Assembly: GCF_900116645.1 (NCBI RefSeq) | Contig: NZ_FPBO01000026.1 | Span: forward strand, 1-64,000 | DNA from: Pseudoduganella namucuonensis | GTDB taxonomy: Bacteria > Pseudomonadota > Gammaproteobacteria > Burkholderiales > Burkholderiaceae_D | Length of the DNA: 64,000 nt | Reading direction: 5' to 3' | Shown here: positions 1 to 9,112 of the stretch, in pieces | Layout of the letters: every line of letters begins with the position of its first letter | Numbering within the stretch: the stretch's first letter is position 1 | Notes under the pieces: generated by a model | The model's input: only the letters and a program-made list of their open reading frames with translations | The model's database searches: none | Told to the model about the DNA's origin: nothing | Made by a program: the position numbers and the translations under genes

Positions 1-675
1 GACCCGGACCAGGACGCCAAGCCCTACATGCAGGACCTGACGGTCGAACTGAAGGACACCGACAAGATGCTGCTGGACGCGCTGCAGCGCATCAAGTCCG
101 ACGTCGACGACTCGCTGGCGCTGCGCCGCTCGTGCCGCGAAGGCGTGTGCGGTTCGGACGCGATGAACATCAACGGCAAGAACGGCCTGGCCTGCACCAC
201 CAACCTGAACGAGCTGAGCGAGCCGATCGTGCTGCGTCCGCTGCCCGGCCTGCCGGTGATCCGCGACCTGATCGTCGACATGACGCAGTTCTTCAAGCAG
301 TACGATTCGATCAAGCCGTTCCTGATCAACGACTCGATCCCGCCGGAGAAGGAACGCCTGCAGTCGCCGGCCGAGCGCGAGGAGCTCGACGGCCTGTACG
401 AATGCATCCTGTGCGCCTGCTGCTCGACCTCGTGCCCGTCGTTCTGGTGGAACCCGGACAAGTTCGTCGGCCCGGCCGGCCTGCTGCAAGCCTACCGCTT
501 CATCGCCGACTCGCGCGACGAGGCCACCGGCGCGCGCCTGGACAACCTGGAGGACCCGTACCGCCTGTTCCGCTGCCACTCGATCATGAACTGCGTCGAC
601 GTTTGCCCGAAAGGTCTGAACCCGAACAAGGCGATCGGCAAGATCAAGGAATTGATGGTCCGCCGCGCGATCTGA
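1..675 (+). CDS. sdhB: Succinate dehydrogenase iron-sulfur subunit (5' partial)
   Basis: SdhB carries electrons from the flavoprotein SdhA to membrane quinone in complex II. The frame is open from the first base, so the start lies outside the window; 224 codons remain of a usual 230-240. All three cluster-binding regions are visible: the [2Fe-2S] motif [10 protein letters not shown] with a later Cys in GKNGLAC, the [4Fe-4S] motif [12 protein letters not shown], and the [3Fe-4S] region [14 protein letters not shown]. The stop codon is one base before the sdhE start, so the two genes are surely co-transcribed. The rest of the sdh operon should lie to the left. Identification is secure. Confidence 0.98.
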   Translation, partial: DPDQDAKPYMQDLTVELKDTDKMLLDALQRIKSDVDDSLALRRSCREGVCGSDAMNINGKNGLACTTNLNELSEPIVLRPLPGLPVIRDLIVDMTQFFKQYDSIKPFLINDSIPPEKERLQSPAEREELDGLYECILCACCSTSCPSFWWNPDKFVGPAGLLQAYRFIADSRDEATGARLDNLEDPYRLFRCHSIMNCVDVCPKGLNPNKAIGKIKELMVRRAI

Positions 676-676
676 C

Positions 677-958
677 ATGAGCGACACGACCAAGCCTGCG
701 CATCAGGCAGACCCCGCCAACCGTGCCCGCCTGCGCTGGCGCGCGCGCCGCGGTCTGCTGGAAAACGACATCATACTGACGCGTTTTCTCGATGCGCACG
801 AAACCGAATTGACCGACGAGGAAGTGGACGCGCTCACGCGGCTGCTGGACTTGTCGGACAATGCGCTGATGGATCTGGTGCTGGCTCGCTCGGAGCCGGA
901 GGGCGAGGTCGATCTGCCGCATGTGCGCGCACTGCTGCAACGCTTGCGCCTAGCGTAA
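677..958 (+). CDS. sdhE: FAD assembly factor SdhE (YgfY/Sdh5 family)
   Basis: This small cytoplasmic protein (93 aa) is known in its family to promote covalent attachment of FAD to SdhA. The diagnostic RGxxE motif is present (RRGLLEND), within a short all-helical protein of the usual 80-100 aa. ATG was chosen because it follows the sdhB stop by one base. Its position between sdhB and gltA is the common betaproteobacterial arrangement and supports the assignment. Confidence 0.93.
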   Translation: MSDTTKPAHQADPANRARLRWRARRGLLENDIILTRFLDAHETELTDEEVDALTRLLDLSDNALMDLVLARSEPEGEVDLPHVRALLQRLRLA

Positions 959-964
959 AAGACG

Positions 965-982
965 CCGGCCCGAGCGGGCCGG
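965..982 (+). terminator. Hairpin between sdhE and gltA
   Basis: A perfect 7-bp GC stem (CCGGCCC / GGGCCGG, 4-base loop) begins 7 bases after the sdhE stop. No T-run follows directly; a tract of eight or more T occurs only about 30 bases later. It could be a weak terminator, a processing or stability hairpin, or partial attenuation before gltA. Confidence 0.4.
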
Positions 983-1049
983 TTCCTTGCGCCGCTGGAA
1001 AGTTTTTAGTTTTTTTTTATTAGCTGCATCTCTCCCAAAGGACGAGCCC

Positions 1050-2351
1050 ATGAACACCTCTGACACCAAAGCTACACTGTCGTTCTCCGACGGCAGCCCA
1101 TCGGTTGAAATGCCGATCTACAAAGGCACGGTCGGTCCGGACGTCATCGACATCCGCAAACTGTACGGCGCCACCGGCAAGTTCACCTACGACCCGGGCT
1201 TCATGTCCACCGCCGCGTGCAACTCGTCGATCACCTACATCGACGGCGACAAGGGCGAGCTGCAGTACCGCGGCTACCCGATCGAGCAACTGGCCGTGAA
1301 CGCCGACTTCATGGAATCGTGCTACCTGCTGCTGAACGGCGAACTGCCGAACAAGGCCGAGAAGGCCAAGTTCGTGGAAACCGTCACCAAGCACACCATG
1401 GTGCACGAGCAGATGCAGTTCTTCTTCCGCGGTTTCCGTCGCGACGCGCACCCGATGTCGGTGCTGGTCGGCACCGTCGGCGCGCTGGCCTCGTTCTACC
1501 ACGACTCGCTGGACATCAACGACCCGCACCACCGCGAAGTGTCGGCCATCCGCCTGATCGCCAAGATGCCGACCCTGGTCGCCATGGCCTACAAGTACTC
1601 GGTCGGCCAGCCGTTCGTGTACCCGCGCAACGACCTGTCGTACAGCGCCAACTTCATGCGCATGATGTTCGGCAACCCGTGCGAGGAATACAAGGTCAAC
1701 GACGTGCTGGTGCGCGCGCTGGACCGCATCCTGATCCTGCACGCGGACCACGAGCAGAACGCGTCGACCTCGACCGTGCGTCTGGCCGGTTCCTCGGGCG
1801 CCAACCCGTTCGCCTGTATCGCGGCCGGCATCGCCTGCCTGTGGGGCCCCGCCCACGGCGGCGCGAACGAAGCGGCGCTGACCATGCTGAAGGAAATCGG
1901 CTCGGTCGAAAACATCCCCGCCTTCATCGCCCAGGTGAAAGACAAGAACTCCGGCGTCAAGCTGATGGGCTTCGGTCACCGCGTGTACAAGAACTTCGAC
2001 CCGCGCGCCAAGCTGATGCGCGAAACCTGCCACGAGGTGCTGGAAGAGCTGGGCCTGCAGGACGACCCGCTGTTCAAGCTGGCGATGGAACTGGAAAAGA
2101 TCGCGCTGAACGACGAGTACTTCGTGTCGCGCAAGCTGTACCCGAACGTCGACTTCTACTCGGGCATCGTGCAATCGGCGCTGGGCATTCCGGTGTCGCT
2201 GTTCACCGGTATCTTCGCCATGGCCCGCACCATCGGCTGGATCGCCCAGTGGAACGAGATGATCGCCGATCCGGAACAGAAGATCGGCCGTCCGCGCCAG
2301 CTGTTCGTCGGCGCCACCGCCCGCGACGTGCCGCCGCTGGACAAGCGTTAA
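1050..2351 (+). CDS. gltA: Citrate synthase
   Basis: Type II (hexameric, NADH-sensitive class) citrate synthase of 433 aa that condenses oxaloacetate and acetyl-CoA at the entry of the TCA cycle. Catalytic landmarks are visible: [10 protein letters not shown] (first active-site His), [14 protein letters not shown] (second His and the Arg region) and PNVDFYSG (catalytic Asp). The open frame extends upstream to 987, but I start at 1050: this ATG is preceded by AAAGGACG and gives the family-typical N-terminus. It lies 91 bases downstream of sdhE and is closed by a strong terminator at 2373-2401. Confidence 0.98.
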   Translation: MNTSDTKATLSFSDGSPSVEMPIYKGTVGPDVIDIRKLYGATGKFTYDPGFMSTAACNSSITYIDGDKGELQYRGYPIEQLAVNADFMESCYLLLNGELPNKAEKAKFVETVTKHTMVHEQMQFFFRGFRRDAHPMSVLVGTVGALASFYHDSLDINDPHHREVSAIRLIAKMPTLVAMAYKYSVGQPFVYPRNDLSYSANFMRMMFGNPCEEYKVNDVLVRALDRILILHADHEQNASTSTVRLAGSSGANPFACIAAGIACLWGPAHGGANEAALTMLKEIGSVENIPAFIAQVKDKNSGVKLMGFGHRVYKNFDPRAKLMRETCHEVLEELGLQDDPLFKLAMELEKIALNDEYFVSRKLYPNVDFYSGIVQSALGIPVSLFTGIFAMARTIGWIAQWNEMIADPEQKIGRPRQLFVGATARDVPPLDKR

Positions 2352-2372
2352 TCGACGCCCGCCCCCGGCAAT

Positions 2373-2401
2373 AAAAAAGCGAGCTTCGGCTCGCTTTTTT
2401 T
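2373..2401. terminator. Bidirectional intrinsic terminator after gltA
   Basis: GCGAGC-TTCG-GCTCGC is a 6-bp stem with a stable UUCG tetraloop, flanked by six A on the left and seven T on the right. It therefore reads as an intrinsic terminator on both strands. It separates gltA from the convergent diguanylate cyclase/phosphodiesterase gene that ends at 2413. Confidence 0.93.
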
Positions 2402-2412
2402 ATCGGCCCGGC

Positions 2413-4482
2413 TCAATGCCGCCGGCCGCCCAGCCAGCGCTCCAGCGCGGGGCCATCCAGCGGCTGGCTCACGTAATGGCCCTGCATGCTGGCGCAGCCG
2501 TGCGCGGCCAGGAAGTCGCGCTGGGCCTGGGTTTCGACGCCGGTCGCCACCACCTCGATGTTGAGGTTCTGGCCGATGTCCAGCATGGTCTTGGCCAGCG
2601 CGCCGCTGTGCCCCAGCGGGCAGATCTCGCGCACCGAGGCGGACGACATCTTCAGGTGGTCGATCGCCAGCGCGCGCAGGCACTTCAGGTTGGAGACGCC
2701 GCCGCCGAACTCGTCCAGCGAGAGCCGCAGCCCCATCTTGTGCATGCGGGCGCTGAGCCGCTGGGCCTGGTCTGGGTCGTGCAGCAGTTGCGCCTCGCGC
2801 ATTTCCAGCTCCACGCAGTTCGGGTCCACCCGGTGCTGCGCCAGCCGTTCGGCGATGTAGGGCAGGTAGTCGCGCTGGCTGAATTCGCGGCGCGAGGCGT
2901 TGATGGAGACCGGCACGCCGGGGTAGCCCAGCTCCGACAGGCGCGTGATCAGGCCGCAGGCCTCCTCCAGCACGCGCCGCCCCAGCGGCACGATCAGGCC
3001 GTTCTCCTCGGCGTCCGGCAGGAAGGCGCCGGGCAGCAGTTCGCCCAGCTGCGGGTGGCGCCAGCGCAGCAGCGCCTCCAGTCCCAGCAGCCTGCCGGTG
3101 GCCACGCAGACGTTGGGCTGGTACATCAGGTAGATCTGGTCGCGCGATAGGGCGTCCCGCAACGCCTGCTCCAGGTTTTGCCGGGCCTCGGCCGAGGCGG
3201 CCATTTCCGGCGAGTAGAAGTGCACCGCGTGGCTGCCGCCCTTCTTGCCCTCGTACATGGCGGCGTCGGCCGCGCACAGCATCTGGCTGAAGGTGTCGCC
3301 GTCGCTGGGATAGATCGCCACGCCCATGCTGGCGCCGACGGTGATGTTGCAGTGGCCGATGTCGAGCTCCTCGGCCAGCGCGGCGCGGATGCGGCCGATC
3401 ATGGCCAAGGTGAAGCGCAGCGAGGGCTGGTCGCTCAGCACCAGCACGAACTCGTCGCCGCCCAGCCGCGCCACCGTGTCGGTGTCGCGCACGGCCGAAC
3501 GCAGCCGGTGGCCGACGCCGGCCAGCACCCGGTCGCCCGCCTCGTGGCCCATGGTGTCGTTGATGTGCTTGAACTTGTTCAAGTCCATCAGGATCACCGC
3601 CACCCGCCGCCCGCTGCGCCTGGCGGCCAGCATGGCCTGCTCCATCCGGTCGCGCAGCAGCGTGCGGTTGGCCAGGCCGGTCAGCGCGTCGTGCGTGACC
3701 TGGTGTTCCAGCTGCGCGGTGCGTTGCTTGAGCTCGGTGATGTCCTCCAGGATGCCGATGAAATGGGTGGTCTGCCCCTGGCCGTCCCGCACCGGCGTCA
3801 CGGCCAGGTGGTTCCAGAACTGCTCGCCGTTCTTGCGCTGGGTGCGCATCACCACGGTGATCGGGCGGTGCTCGGCGATCGCCGCCGCCAGTTGCTCGCG
3901 CTGTTCGTGGTCGAGGTCCTCGGCGTCCATGAAGCGCGAGTCGCGCCCCACCACGTCGTCGTGGCTGTAGCCGGTGATGCGCTCGAACGCCGGGTTCACG
4001 TATTCGATGGGATTGTCGACGCCATCGCAGCGGGTGATGACGATGCCGTTGCTGGCCGCGTGCAGCGCGCGCTCGCGCAGCGCCAGGGCGGCGCTCTGGC
4101 GCGAATCGCCGGGCAGGTCGATGGCGTTGCCCAGCAGGTAGCGCCGCTGGCCCGCCAGCAGGCAGGCGCCGAAGAAGATGTAGGGGACGCGCTGGCCGTC
4201 CACCTGCAGGTGGGCGCGCAATTCGACGTGCTCATGGTCCTCGAGCACGCTGCAGAAGGCGCGCGCCACGGCCAGCCGTTCGTCCGGCGGAAACAGCTCC
4301 AGCATGTGGACCGCGCGCAGGCGGTCGCCTTCCAGCCCGGTGGCGCGTTCGACCTGCTCGTTCCAAAGTATGAAGTGCCCCGCCTCATCCAGGACGTAGA
4401 ACGCGCCGCTCAGCAGGTTCATCACGTCCCTCAGCTGCGAGGCCCCGACCTCGCTGGCCGGGTCCTGTTCCCCGTCTTTCAT
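2413..4482 (-). CDS. PAS-PAS-GGDEF-EAL protein with a degenerate EAL site
   Basis: A cytoplasmic c-di-GMP signalling protein of 689 aa with no transmembrane segment. Order: PAS 1 (about 18-125), PAS/PAC 2 (about 135-255), GGDEF (about 260-425) and EAL (about 435-685). The cyclase site is intact (GGDEF 341-345) and has the inhibitory I-site RxxD at 332-335. The EAL domain keeps E469-A-L, N528, E563, D590, K611 and Q667. However, the second Asp of the DDFG loop is Glu (E591), and the AEGVE glutamate, the proposed general base in RocR-type enzymes, is Thr (T647). I infer a cyclase with an inactive or regulatory EAL domain. It is a close paralogue of the gene at 6922-9042. The start has AGGGG upstream. 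Confidence 0.93.
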   Translation of the reverse strand: MKDGEQDPASEVGASQLRDVMNLLSGAFYVLDEAGHFILWNEQVERATGLEGDRLRAVHMLELFPPDERLAVARAFCSVLEDHEHVELRAHLQVDGQRVPYIFFGACLLAGQRRYLLGNAIDLPGDSRQSAALALRERALHAASNGIVITRCDGVDNPIEYVNPAFERITGYSHDDVVGRDSRFMDAEDLDHEQREQLAAAIAEHRPITVVMRTQRKNGEQFWNHLAVTPVRDGQGQTTHFIGILEDITELKQRTAQLEHQVTHDALTGLANRTLLRDRMEQAMLAARRSGRRVAVILMDLNKFKHINDTMGHEAGDRVLAGVGHRLRSAVRDTDTVARLGGDEFVLVLSDQPSLRFTLAMIGRIRAALAEELDIGHCNITVGASMGVAIYPSDGDTFSQMLCAADAAMYEGKKGGSHAVHFYSPEMAASAEARQNLEQALRDALSRDQIYLMYQPNVCVATGRLLGLEALLRWRHPQLGELLPGAFLPDAEENGLIVPLGRRVLEEACGLITRLSELGYPGVPVSINASRREFSQRDYLPYIAERLAQHRVDPNCVELEMREAQLLHDPDQAQRLSARMHKMGLRLSLDEFGGGVSNLKCLRALAIDHLKMSSASVREICPLGHSGALAKTMLDIGQNLNIEVVATGVETQAQRDFLAAHGCASMQGHYVSQPLDGPALERWLGGRRH

Positions 4483-4621
4483 ATCCGCCCCTGTGCATCT
4501 AATAGTTATGGCCCGGACGTCGCGGCGATGGTTGTCGCGCTTGTTCAGGACATACTAGTTTAATAACAGTGACGAATCCATGTCGCCCGCTTGAACGCGC
4601 CGGGCGCCACTTGGCGGGTGA

Positions 4622-5563
4622 TCAGGCGGCCAGGAAGCGCGCCACCTCGTCGGCGGTGGGGGGATTGCAGCCGTCGCGCATGGCGTTCAGGCTGGCGGTG
4701 GCCACGGCGTAGCGCGCGGCCCGTTCCAGCACCGCCAAGTCCGCCTTGTCCAGGGCGGACGGCGTCAGCGCGCCCGAATGTTCCAGGCTGACGACCAGGC
4801 CGGCCAGGAAGCAGTCGCCGCAGCCGACCGTGTCCGCCACCGGCAGGTCCGCCGGCGTGCCGACCCGCACCGTGCCCTGGCGCGACAGCAGCACGGCGCC
4901 TTCCGCGCCCAGCGTCAGCGCCACCAGGCCCACGCCCGGCAGGTCCAGCAGGGCGCGGGCGGCGTCCTCCGGGGGCACGCCGGTGTAGCCCAGGTGTTCC
5001 AGGTCCTCCTCGCTGACCTTGATCAGGTGGGCGCGGGCCAAGGCGCGGCGCACGCCGGCGGCGTAGCGGTCCAGGTCGCGGCAGGCCAGCGGCCGCATAT
5101 TGGCGTCCACCGCGATCAGCGCGTCGGCGCCGGCCGCGCTGGTCATCACGGCCAGGGTGTTGTCCAGGTCGTCCGGCACCAGCGCCAGCGCGCCGGTCTG
5201 GAACACGCGCATGGCCGCCGGCTGCGCGGCGCTGGCCCGTTCGGGCGCGATGTCGCGGTCGGCCACGGCCTCGCGGTGGAAGGTGTAGCTGGGCGAGCCG
5301 CCGGCGTCCAGGGTGACCACGGCCAGCGACGTGGGGCGGGTGCTGCGCTCCGGGCTGCCCAGGCGCACGCCGGCGTCCGCCAGCATGCGGGCGAAACCGT
5401 CGCCGAAGCTGTCGTCGGACAGCGGGTTCAGGTAGGTGGCCGCCTTGCCCTGGCGCGCCACGGCCACCGTGAAGTTGCAGACCGCGCCGCCCAGCACCGC
5501 GCTGAAGCGTCCGTCGGCCTTCTGGATCATGTCGACGAGGGCTTCGCCATAGGTCACTACCAT
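4622..5563 (-). CDS. PfkB-family carbohydrate kinase, probably fructokinase
   Basis: A ribokinase-fold sugar kinase (313 aa) that would phosphorylate a hexose using ATP in the cytoplasm. Both PfkB signatures are visible: the N-terminal GGAVCNFTVAVARQG (about 25-39) and the C-terminal DTVGCGDCFLAG with catalytic base D250. I start at the ATG at 5563, which has GGAG six bases upstream; a TTG 12 bases further up overlaps that Shine-Dalgarno and is unlikely. It is divergent from the ROK regulator at 5696 and shares its operator region. Substrate is inferred: fructose is the usual one for this subgroup with a ROK neighbour, but other ketoses or 2-keto-3-deoxygluconate cannot be excluded. No transporter is adjacent. 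Confidence 0.88.
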   Translation of the reverse strand: MVVTYGEALVDMIQKADGRFSAVLGGAVCNFTVAVARQGKAATYLNPLSDDSFGDGFARMLADAGVRLGSPERSTRPTSLAVVTLDAGGSPSYTFHREAVADRDIAPERASAAQPAAMRVFQTGALALVPDDLDNTLAVMTSAAGADALIAVDANMRPLACRDLDRYAAGVRRALARAHLIKVSEEDLEHLGYTGVPPEDAARALLDLPGVGLVALTLGAEGAVLLSRQGTVRVGTPADLPVADTVGCGDCFLAGLVVSLEHSGALTPSALDKADLAVLERAARYAVATASLNAMRDGCNPPTADEVARFLAA

Positions 5564-5610
5564 TGCTGTCTCCAAAGATGTTCGGGTGTGGGCTCGACTA
5601 TAAGTTCGGT

Positions 5611-5642
5611 CGATTAATAAATCAAGAAGTTTTATTTAATCG
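5611..5642. promoter_or_regulatory. Putative ROK-regulator operator dyad
   Basis: An AT-rich inverted repeat (CGATTAATAAA, 9-base spacer, TTTATTTAATCG) differing by one base of indel between arms. It lies between the divergent sugar kinase (start 5563) and ROK regulator (start 5696) in otherwise GC-rich DNA. Its position fits an operator that controls both genes. The binding protein is inferred from neighbourhood only. Confidence 0.65.
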
Positions 5643-5695
5643 GCGTGGCGCGCCCGGCGATTGCCAGCGCGGCGGCGATCGGGCAGACTGCCGCC

Positions 5696-6916
5696 ATGCA
5701 AAACCATCCCGCCCCCGACGACAGCCTGCGCCCGCGCGGCTCCAACCAGACCGGCATGCGCCAGTTCAACGAGCGCGTGGTGTTGCAGGCCATCCGCCTG
5801 AACGGCAGCCTGCCGAAGGCGGACCTGGCGCGGCTGACCACGCTCAGCACGCAAACCGTGTCGCTGATCATCAACCGCCTGTTCGACGACGGCCTGGTGG
5901 TCAAGCGCGCGCCGCTGCGCGGCAAGATCGGCCAGCCCTCGGTGCCGATCGCGCTCAACCCGGACGGCGCCTACGCCATCGGCGTCAAGATAGGGCGGCG
6001 CAGCCTGGACGTGCTGCTGCTCGACTTCACCGGCGCGGTGCGCGCGCGCCACTCGCAGGCCTACCGCTTCCCCGACCCGGAGCTGGTGTTCGAGGCCATC
6101 GCCGCGCAAGTGGGCGCGATGCGCGCCGCGCTGTCGGCGGAGGCGCGCGGACGCATCCACGGCATCGGCGTGGCGGCGCCGCTGTCGCTGGGCAGCTGGC
6201 AGGAGTTGATGGGCGTGGCCCCGGACGAGGCGGACCGCTGGAACCGGCTCGACATCGCGCGCCGCATCGAGGCCGGCACCGGCCTGCCGGTGATGTTCGC
6301 CAAGGACACCGCCGCCGCCTGCGTGGCAGAACTGGTGGCGGGCAGGGGACGCAGCGTCAAGAGCTTCCTGTATCTGTTCGTCGACACCTTCATCGGCGGC
6401 GGCCTGGTCATCGACAGCAATCTGTACGCGGGCATGAACGGCAACGCCGGCGCGGTCGGCTCGCTGCCGGTGGGCGTGGCCGGGCCGGGGCGGGCGGCGC
6501 CGCCGCAGCTGCTGTCGGCCGCCTCGCTGCTGGGGCTGGAGCGCATGTTCGAGCAGGCCGGGCTGGACCCGGCCGCCGCCTACGACGAGCGCGCCATGCA
6601 GGGGGCGTGGGCGGCGCACAGCCTGCGCTGGGCCGGGCACGCGGCGGCCGGCGTCGCCATGGCCGTCGCCAGCGCCAGCTGCATGCTCGATCCGGAGGGC
6701 GTGATCATCGACGGCTCGTGCAGCCGCGCGCTGCTGGAGCGCCTGATGGCGGACGTGTCGGCCGCGCTGGGACGCTACGACTGGGAGGGCGTGCAGCGGC
6801 CCCAGGTGCTGGCCGGGACCATAGGCTCGGACGCCCGCGCGCTGGGCGGCGCGCTGCTGCCGCTGTACGCCAATTTCGCGCCGGACCGGGACGTGTTCCT
6901 CAAGCTGGAGGACTGA
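5696..6916 (+). CDS. ROK-family transcriptional regulator
   Basis: A 406-aa repressor-type protein: N-terminal winged HTH (about residues 20-70, with LPKADLARLTTLSTQTVSLIINRL) followed by an actin-like ROK sugar-sensing domain. The GSNQTGMRQFNERVVL lead-in is typical of NagC/Mlc-like regulators. The frame continues up to a GTG at 5645, but ATG at 5696 gives the normal length; no good Shine-Dalgarno supports either. I do not see the canonical ROK zinc cluster (CxCGxxxC) or its His; that segment reads GNAGAVGSLPVG, so the sensor may be metal-free. Divergence from the sugar kinase suggests it represses that gene in response to its substrate. Confidence 0.9.
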   Translation: MQNHPAPDDSLRPRGSNQTGMRQFNERVVLQAIRLNGSLPKADLARLTTLSTQTVSLIINRLFDDGLVVKRAPLRGKIGQPSVPIALNPDGAYAIGVKIGRRSLDVLLLDFTGAVRARHSQAYRFPDPELVFEAIAAQVGAMRAALSAEARGRIHGIGVAAPLSLGSWQELMGVAPDEADRWNRLDIARRIEAGTGLPVMFAKDTAAACVAELVAGRGRSVKSFLYLFVDTFIGGGLVIDSNLYAGMNGNAGAVGSLPVGVAGPGRAAPPQLLSAASLLGLERMFEQAGLDPAAAYDERAMQGAWAAHSLRWAGHAAAGVAMAVASASCMLDPEGVIIDGSCSRALLERLMADVSAALGRYDWEGVQRPQVLAGTIGSDARALGGALLPLYANFAPDRDVFLKLED

Positions 6917-6921
6917 GGCGT

Positions 6922-9042
6922 TCAGCTCCTCATGGCGCCGTGTCCCGGGGCCGCCGCCAGCAAATGCTCCAGCGCCGGCTGGGTGAGCGGGGCGCTGAAG
7001 ATGTGGCCCTGGGCCTGGTCGCAGCCGTATGCGATCAGCAGGTCGCGCTGGGCCTCGGTCTCCACGCCCTCGGCGATGACTTCGATGCTCATGTTGTGGG
7101 CGATGTCGATCAGCGTCTTGGCCAGTTGCTTGCCGGTGCCGGCCTGGGAGCCGATTTCGCGGATGGAGGCGCGCGTCAGCTTCAGGTGCTGGATCGGCAT
7201 GCTTTGCAGATAGACCAGGTTGCTGGCGCCGGCGCCGAAATCGTCGACCGCCAGCCGGATGCCCAGGTCCCTGGCGGCCAGGGCCACCTCGCGGCACAGG
7301 TGGGGATTGCGCGTCAGGTGCTCCTCGCGCAGCTCCAGCTCGAAATTGCGCGGCGCGATGCCGTACTTGCGCAGTGTGTTGCCGACGTTGGCGATGTAAT
7401 TGTCCTGGATGAACTCGCGGTAGGAGGCGTTCACCGACAGCGGCAGCTCGCCGTGGCCCAGCGCGGCCAGGCGCTGCAGCGCGGCGCAGGCGTGCTCCAG
7501 CGCCCAGCGCCCCAGCGGCACGATCAGGCCGTTCTCCTCGGCGTCGCCGAGGAAGGCCGTGGGCAGCAGCACGCCCAGCTCCGGATGGCGCCAGCGCAGC
7601 AGCGCCTCGACGCCCACCACGGCGCCGCTGCGCAGCGACCACTTGGGCTGGTACAGCATGAACAGTTCGTTGTCCGCCAGCGCGTGGCGCATGTCGCATT
7701 CCAGCTTTTGCCTGGCCTCCGTGCTGGAGCGCATGTCGGCGGAGAAAAAGTGCACCTCCTTGTCGGTGCTGGTCTTGGCGTGGTACATCGCCACGTCGGC
7801 CGCGCGCACCAGGTCGAAGGCGGTGACGCCGTCGTGCGGGAATATGCTCACGCCCATGCTGGCGCCGACCGCGATGTCCTTGCCGTCGAACACCATGGGC
7901 TTGCCCATGGCGGCGCACAGGCGGTCCACCATGCGCAGCGTGAAGCGCAGCGAGGGTTGGTCCGCCAGCACCAGCACGAACTCGTCGCCGCTCAGGCGGG
8001 CCACCGTGTCGCTTTCGCGCACCGCCGACTGCAGGCGGCGCGCGGCCATCTTCAGCACTTCGTCGCCGGCCTCGTGGCCCAGCGTGTCGTTGATCTGCTT
8101 GAACTTGTTCAGGTCGACCAGGATGATGGCCACCAGCGTCTTGTTGCGCTGGGCCGTGTGCAGCGCCTGCTCCAGCCGGTCCCACAGCAGGTTGCGGTTG
8201 GCCAGGCCGGTCAGCGGATCGTGGTTGACCTCGTGCTCCAGGTGGGAGGTGCGCTGCTTGAGCGCGGTCACGTCGTTGATGACGCCGATGAAGTGCGTCA
8301 CCTCGCCGCTCTCGGCGCGCACCGGGGTGATGGCCAGGTCGTTCCAGAACAATTCGCCGTTCTTGCGCCGGTTGCGGAACACCACGTTGATTTCGCGCCG
8401 CTCGCGGATGGCCTCGCGCAACTGGCCGCGCTCGACCTCGTCCAGGCCGGGCGCGGCCATGAAGCGCGAGTCGAGGCCGATGGCCTCGGCGGCGGTGTAG
8501 CCGGTGATCTGCTCGAACGCCGGATTGACGTATTCGATCGGATTGTTGACGCCGTCGCAGCGCGTGATGACGATGCCGTTGCTGGTGGCGTGCAGCGCCC
8601 GGTCGCGCAGGCGCAGCGCCTTCTCGTCCGCGCGGCGCCGCGAGATGTCCATGCCCATGCAGAAAATATAATATTTGCCCTCGCAGGCGAAGCGGCTGGC
8701 TGAGAACAGATAGGGCGTGGCGTGGCCGTCCTTGGCCACCAGGTCCGCCTCCAGCTGGACCTCGGCGTCCCGCTGCAGCACCTCCTGCATTTTCCGCAGC
8801 AGCAGGTCGTGGTCGCGCGGCCGGAACACGTCCGTCACGTGGCAGACCAGCAGTTCCTCCGCGCTCATCTGGGAGGTTTCCTCGACACGCTTGTTCCACA
8901 GCATCAGGCTTCCGGCGCTGTTGATGACGCAGAAGTTGTGGCTACCCAGGGAGGTCAACGATTTCAGCGCCACTTCGCTGATCAACTCGCGTTCGCCGCA
9001 CAGGTCCGAGGTGTCGGCTTGGTTGATGGGATGGACAGGCAT
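6922..9042 (-). CDS. PAS-PAS-GGDEF-EAL protein with an intact EAL site
   Basis: A 706-aa soluble c-di-GMP signalling protein of the same architecture as 2413-4482: PAS 1 (about 25-135), PAS/PAC 2 (about 145-265), GGDEF (about 270-435), EAL (about 445-700). All EAL catalytic positions are intact: E479-A-L, N538, E573, D600-D601, K621, E658 and Q678. The cyclase motif is SGDEF (351-355) rather than GGDEF, with an I-site RxxD at 342-345. SGDEF may or may not retain activity, so I infer mainly phosphodiesterase function. It converges on the ROK gene with five bases between stops. GGGAG precedes the start. Confidence 0.93.
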   Translation of the reverse strand: MPVHPINQADTSDLCGERELISEVALKSLTSLGSHNFCVINSAGSLMLWNKRVEETSQMSAEELLVCHVTDVFRPRDHDLLLRKMQEVLQRDAEVQLEADLVAKDGHATPYLFSASRFACEGKYYIFCMGMDISRRRADEKALRLRDRALHATSNGIVITRCDGVNNPIEYVNPAFEQITGYTAAEAIGLDSRFMAAPGLDEVERGQLREAIRERREINVVFRNRRKNGELFWNDLAITPVRAESGEVTHFIGVINDVTALKQRTSHLEHEVNHDPLTGLANRNLLWDRLEQALHTAQRNKTLVAIILVDLNKFKQINDTLGHEAGDEVLKMAARRLQSAVRESDTVARLSGDEFVLVLADQPSLRFTLRMVDRLCAAMGKPMVFDGKDIAVGASMGVSIFPHDGVTAFDLVRAADVAMYHAKTSTDKEVHFFSADMRSSTEARQKLECDMRHALADNELFMLYQPKWSLRSGAVVGVEALLRWRHPELGVLLPTAFLGDAEENGLIVPLGRWALEHACAALQRLAALGHGELPLSVNASYREFIQDNYIANVGNTLRKYGIAPRNFELELREEHLTRNPHLCREVALAARDLGIRLAVDDFGAGASNLVYLQSMPIQHLKLTRASIREIGSQAGTGKQLAKTLIDIAHNMSIEVIAEGVETEAQRDLLIAYGCDQAQGHIFSAPLTQPALEHLLAAAPGHGAMRS

Positions 9043-9112
9043 GCCGGACTCCCGAGTGTGTTCGATACCCGGATAGACAGCTGGGGTACTTGGACGTTCG
9101 GCCGGGCGCGGC

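Noticed and set aside
3900-8480. PAS domains with GRDSRFM / GLDSRFM, like the LOV photoreceptor motif GRNCRF
   Set aside because: The flavin-adduct Cys is Ser in both proteins, so no LOV photochemistry is claimed.
5563-8703. Very long open frames antisense to the GGDEF-EAL, A2M and other GC-rich genes
   Set aside because: High third-position GC removes stop codons in shadow frames; their protein sequences are His/Gln/Arg/Val-rich and not domain-like.
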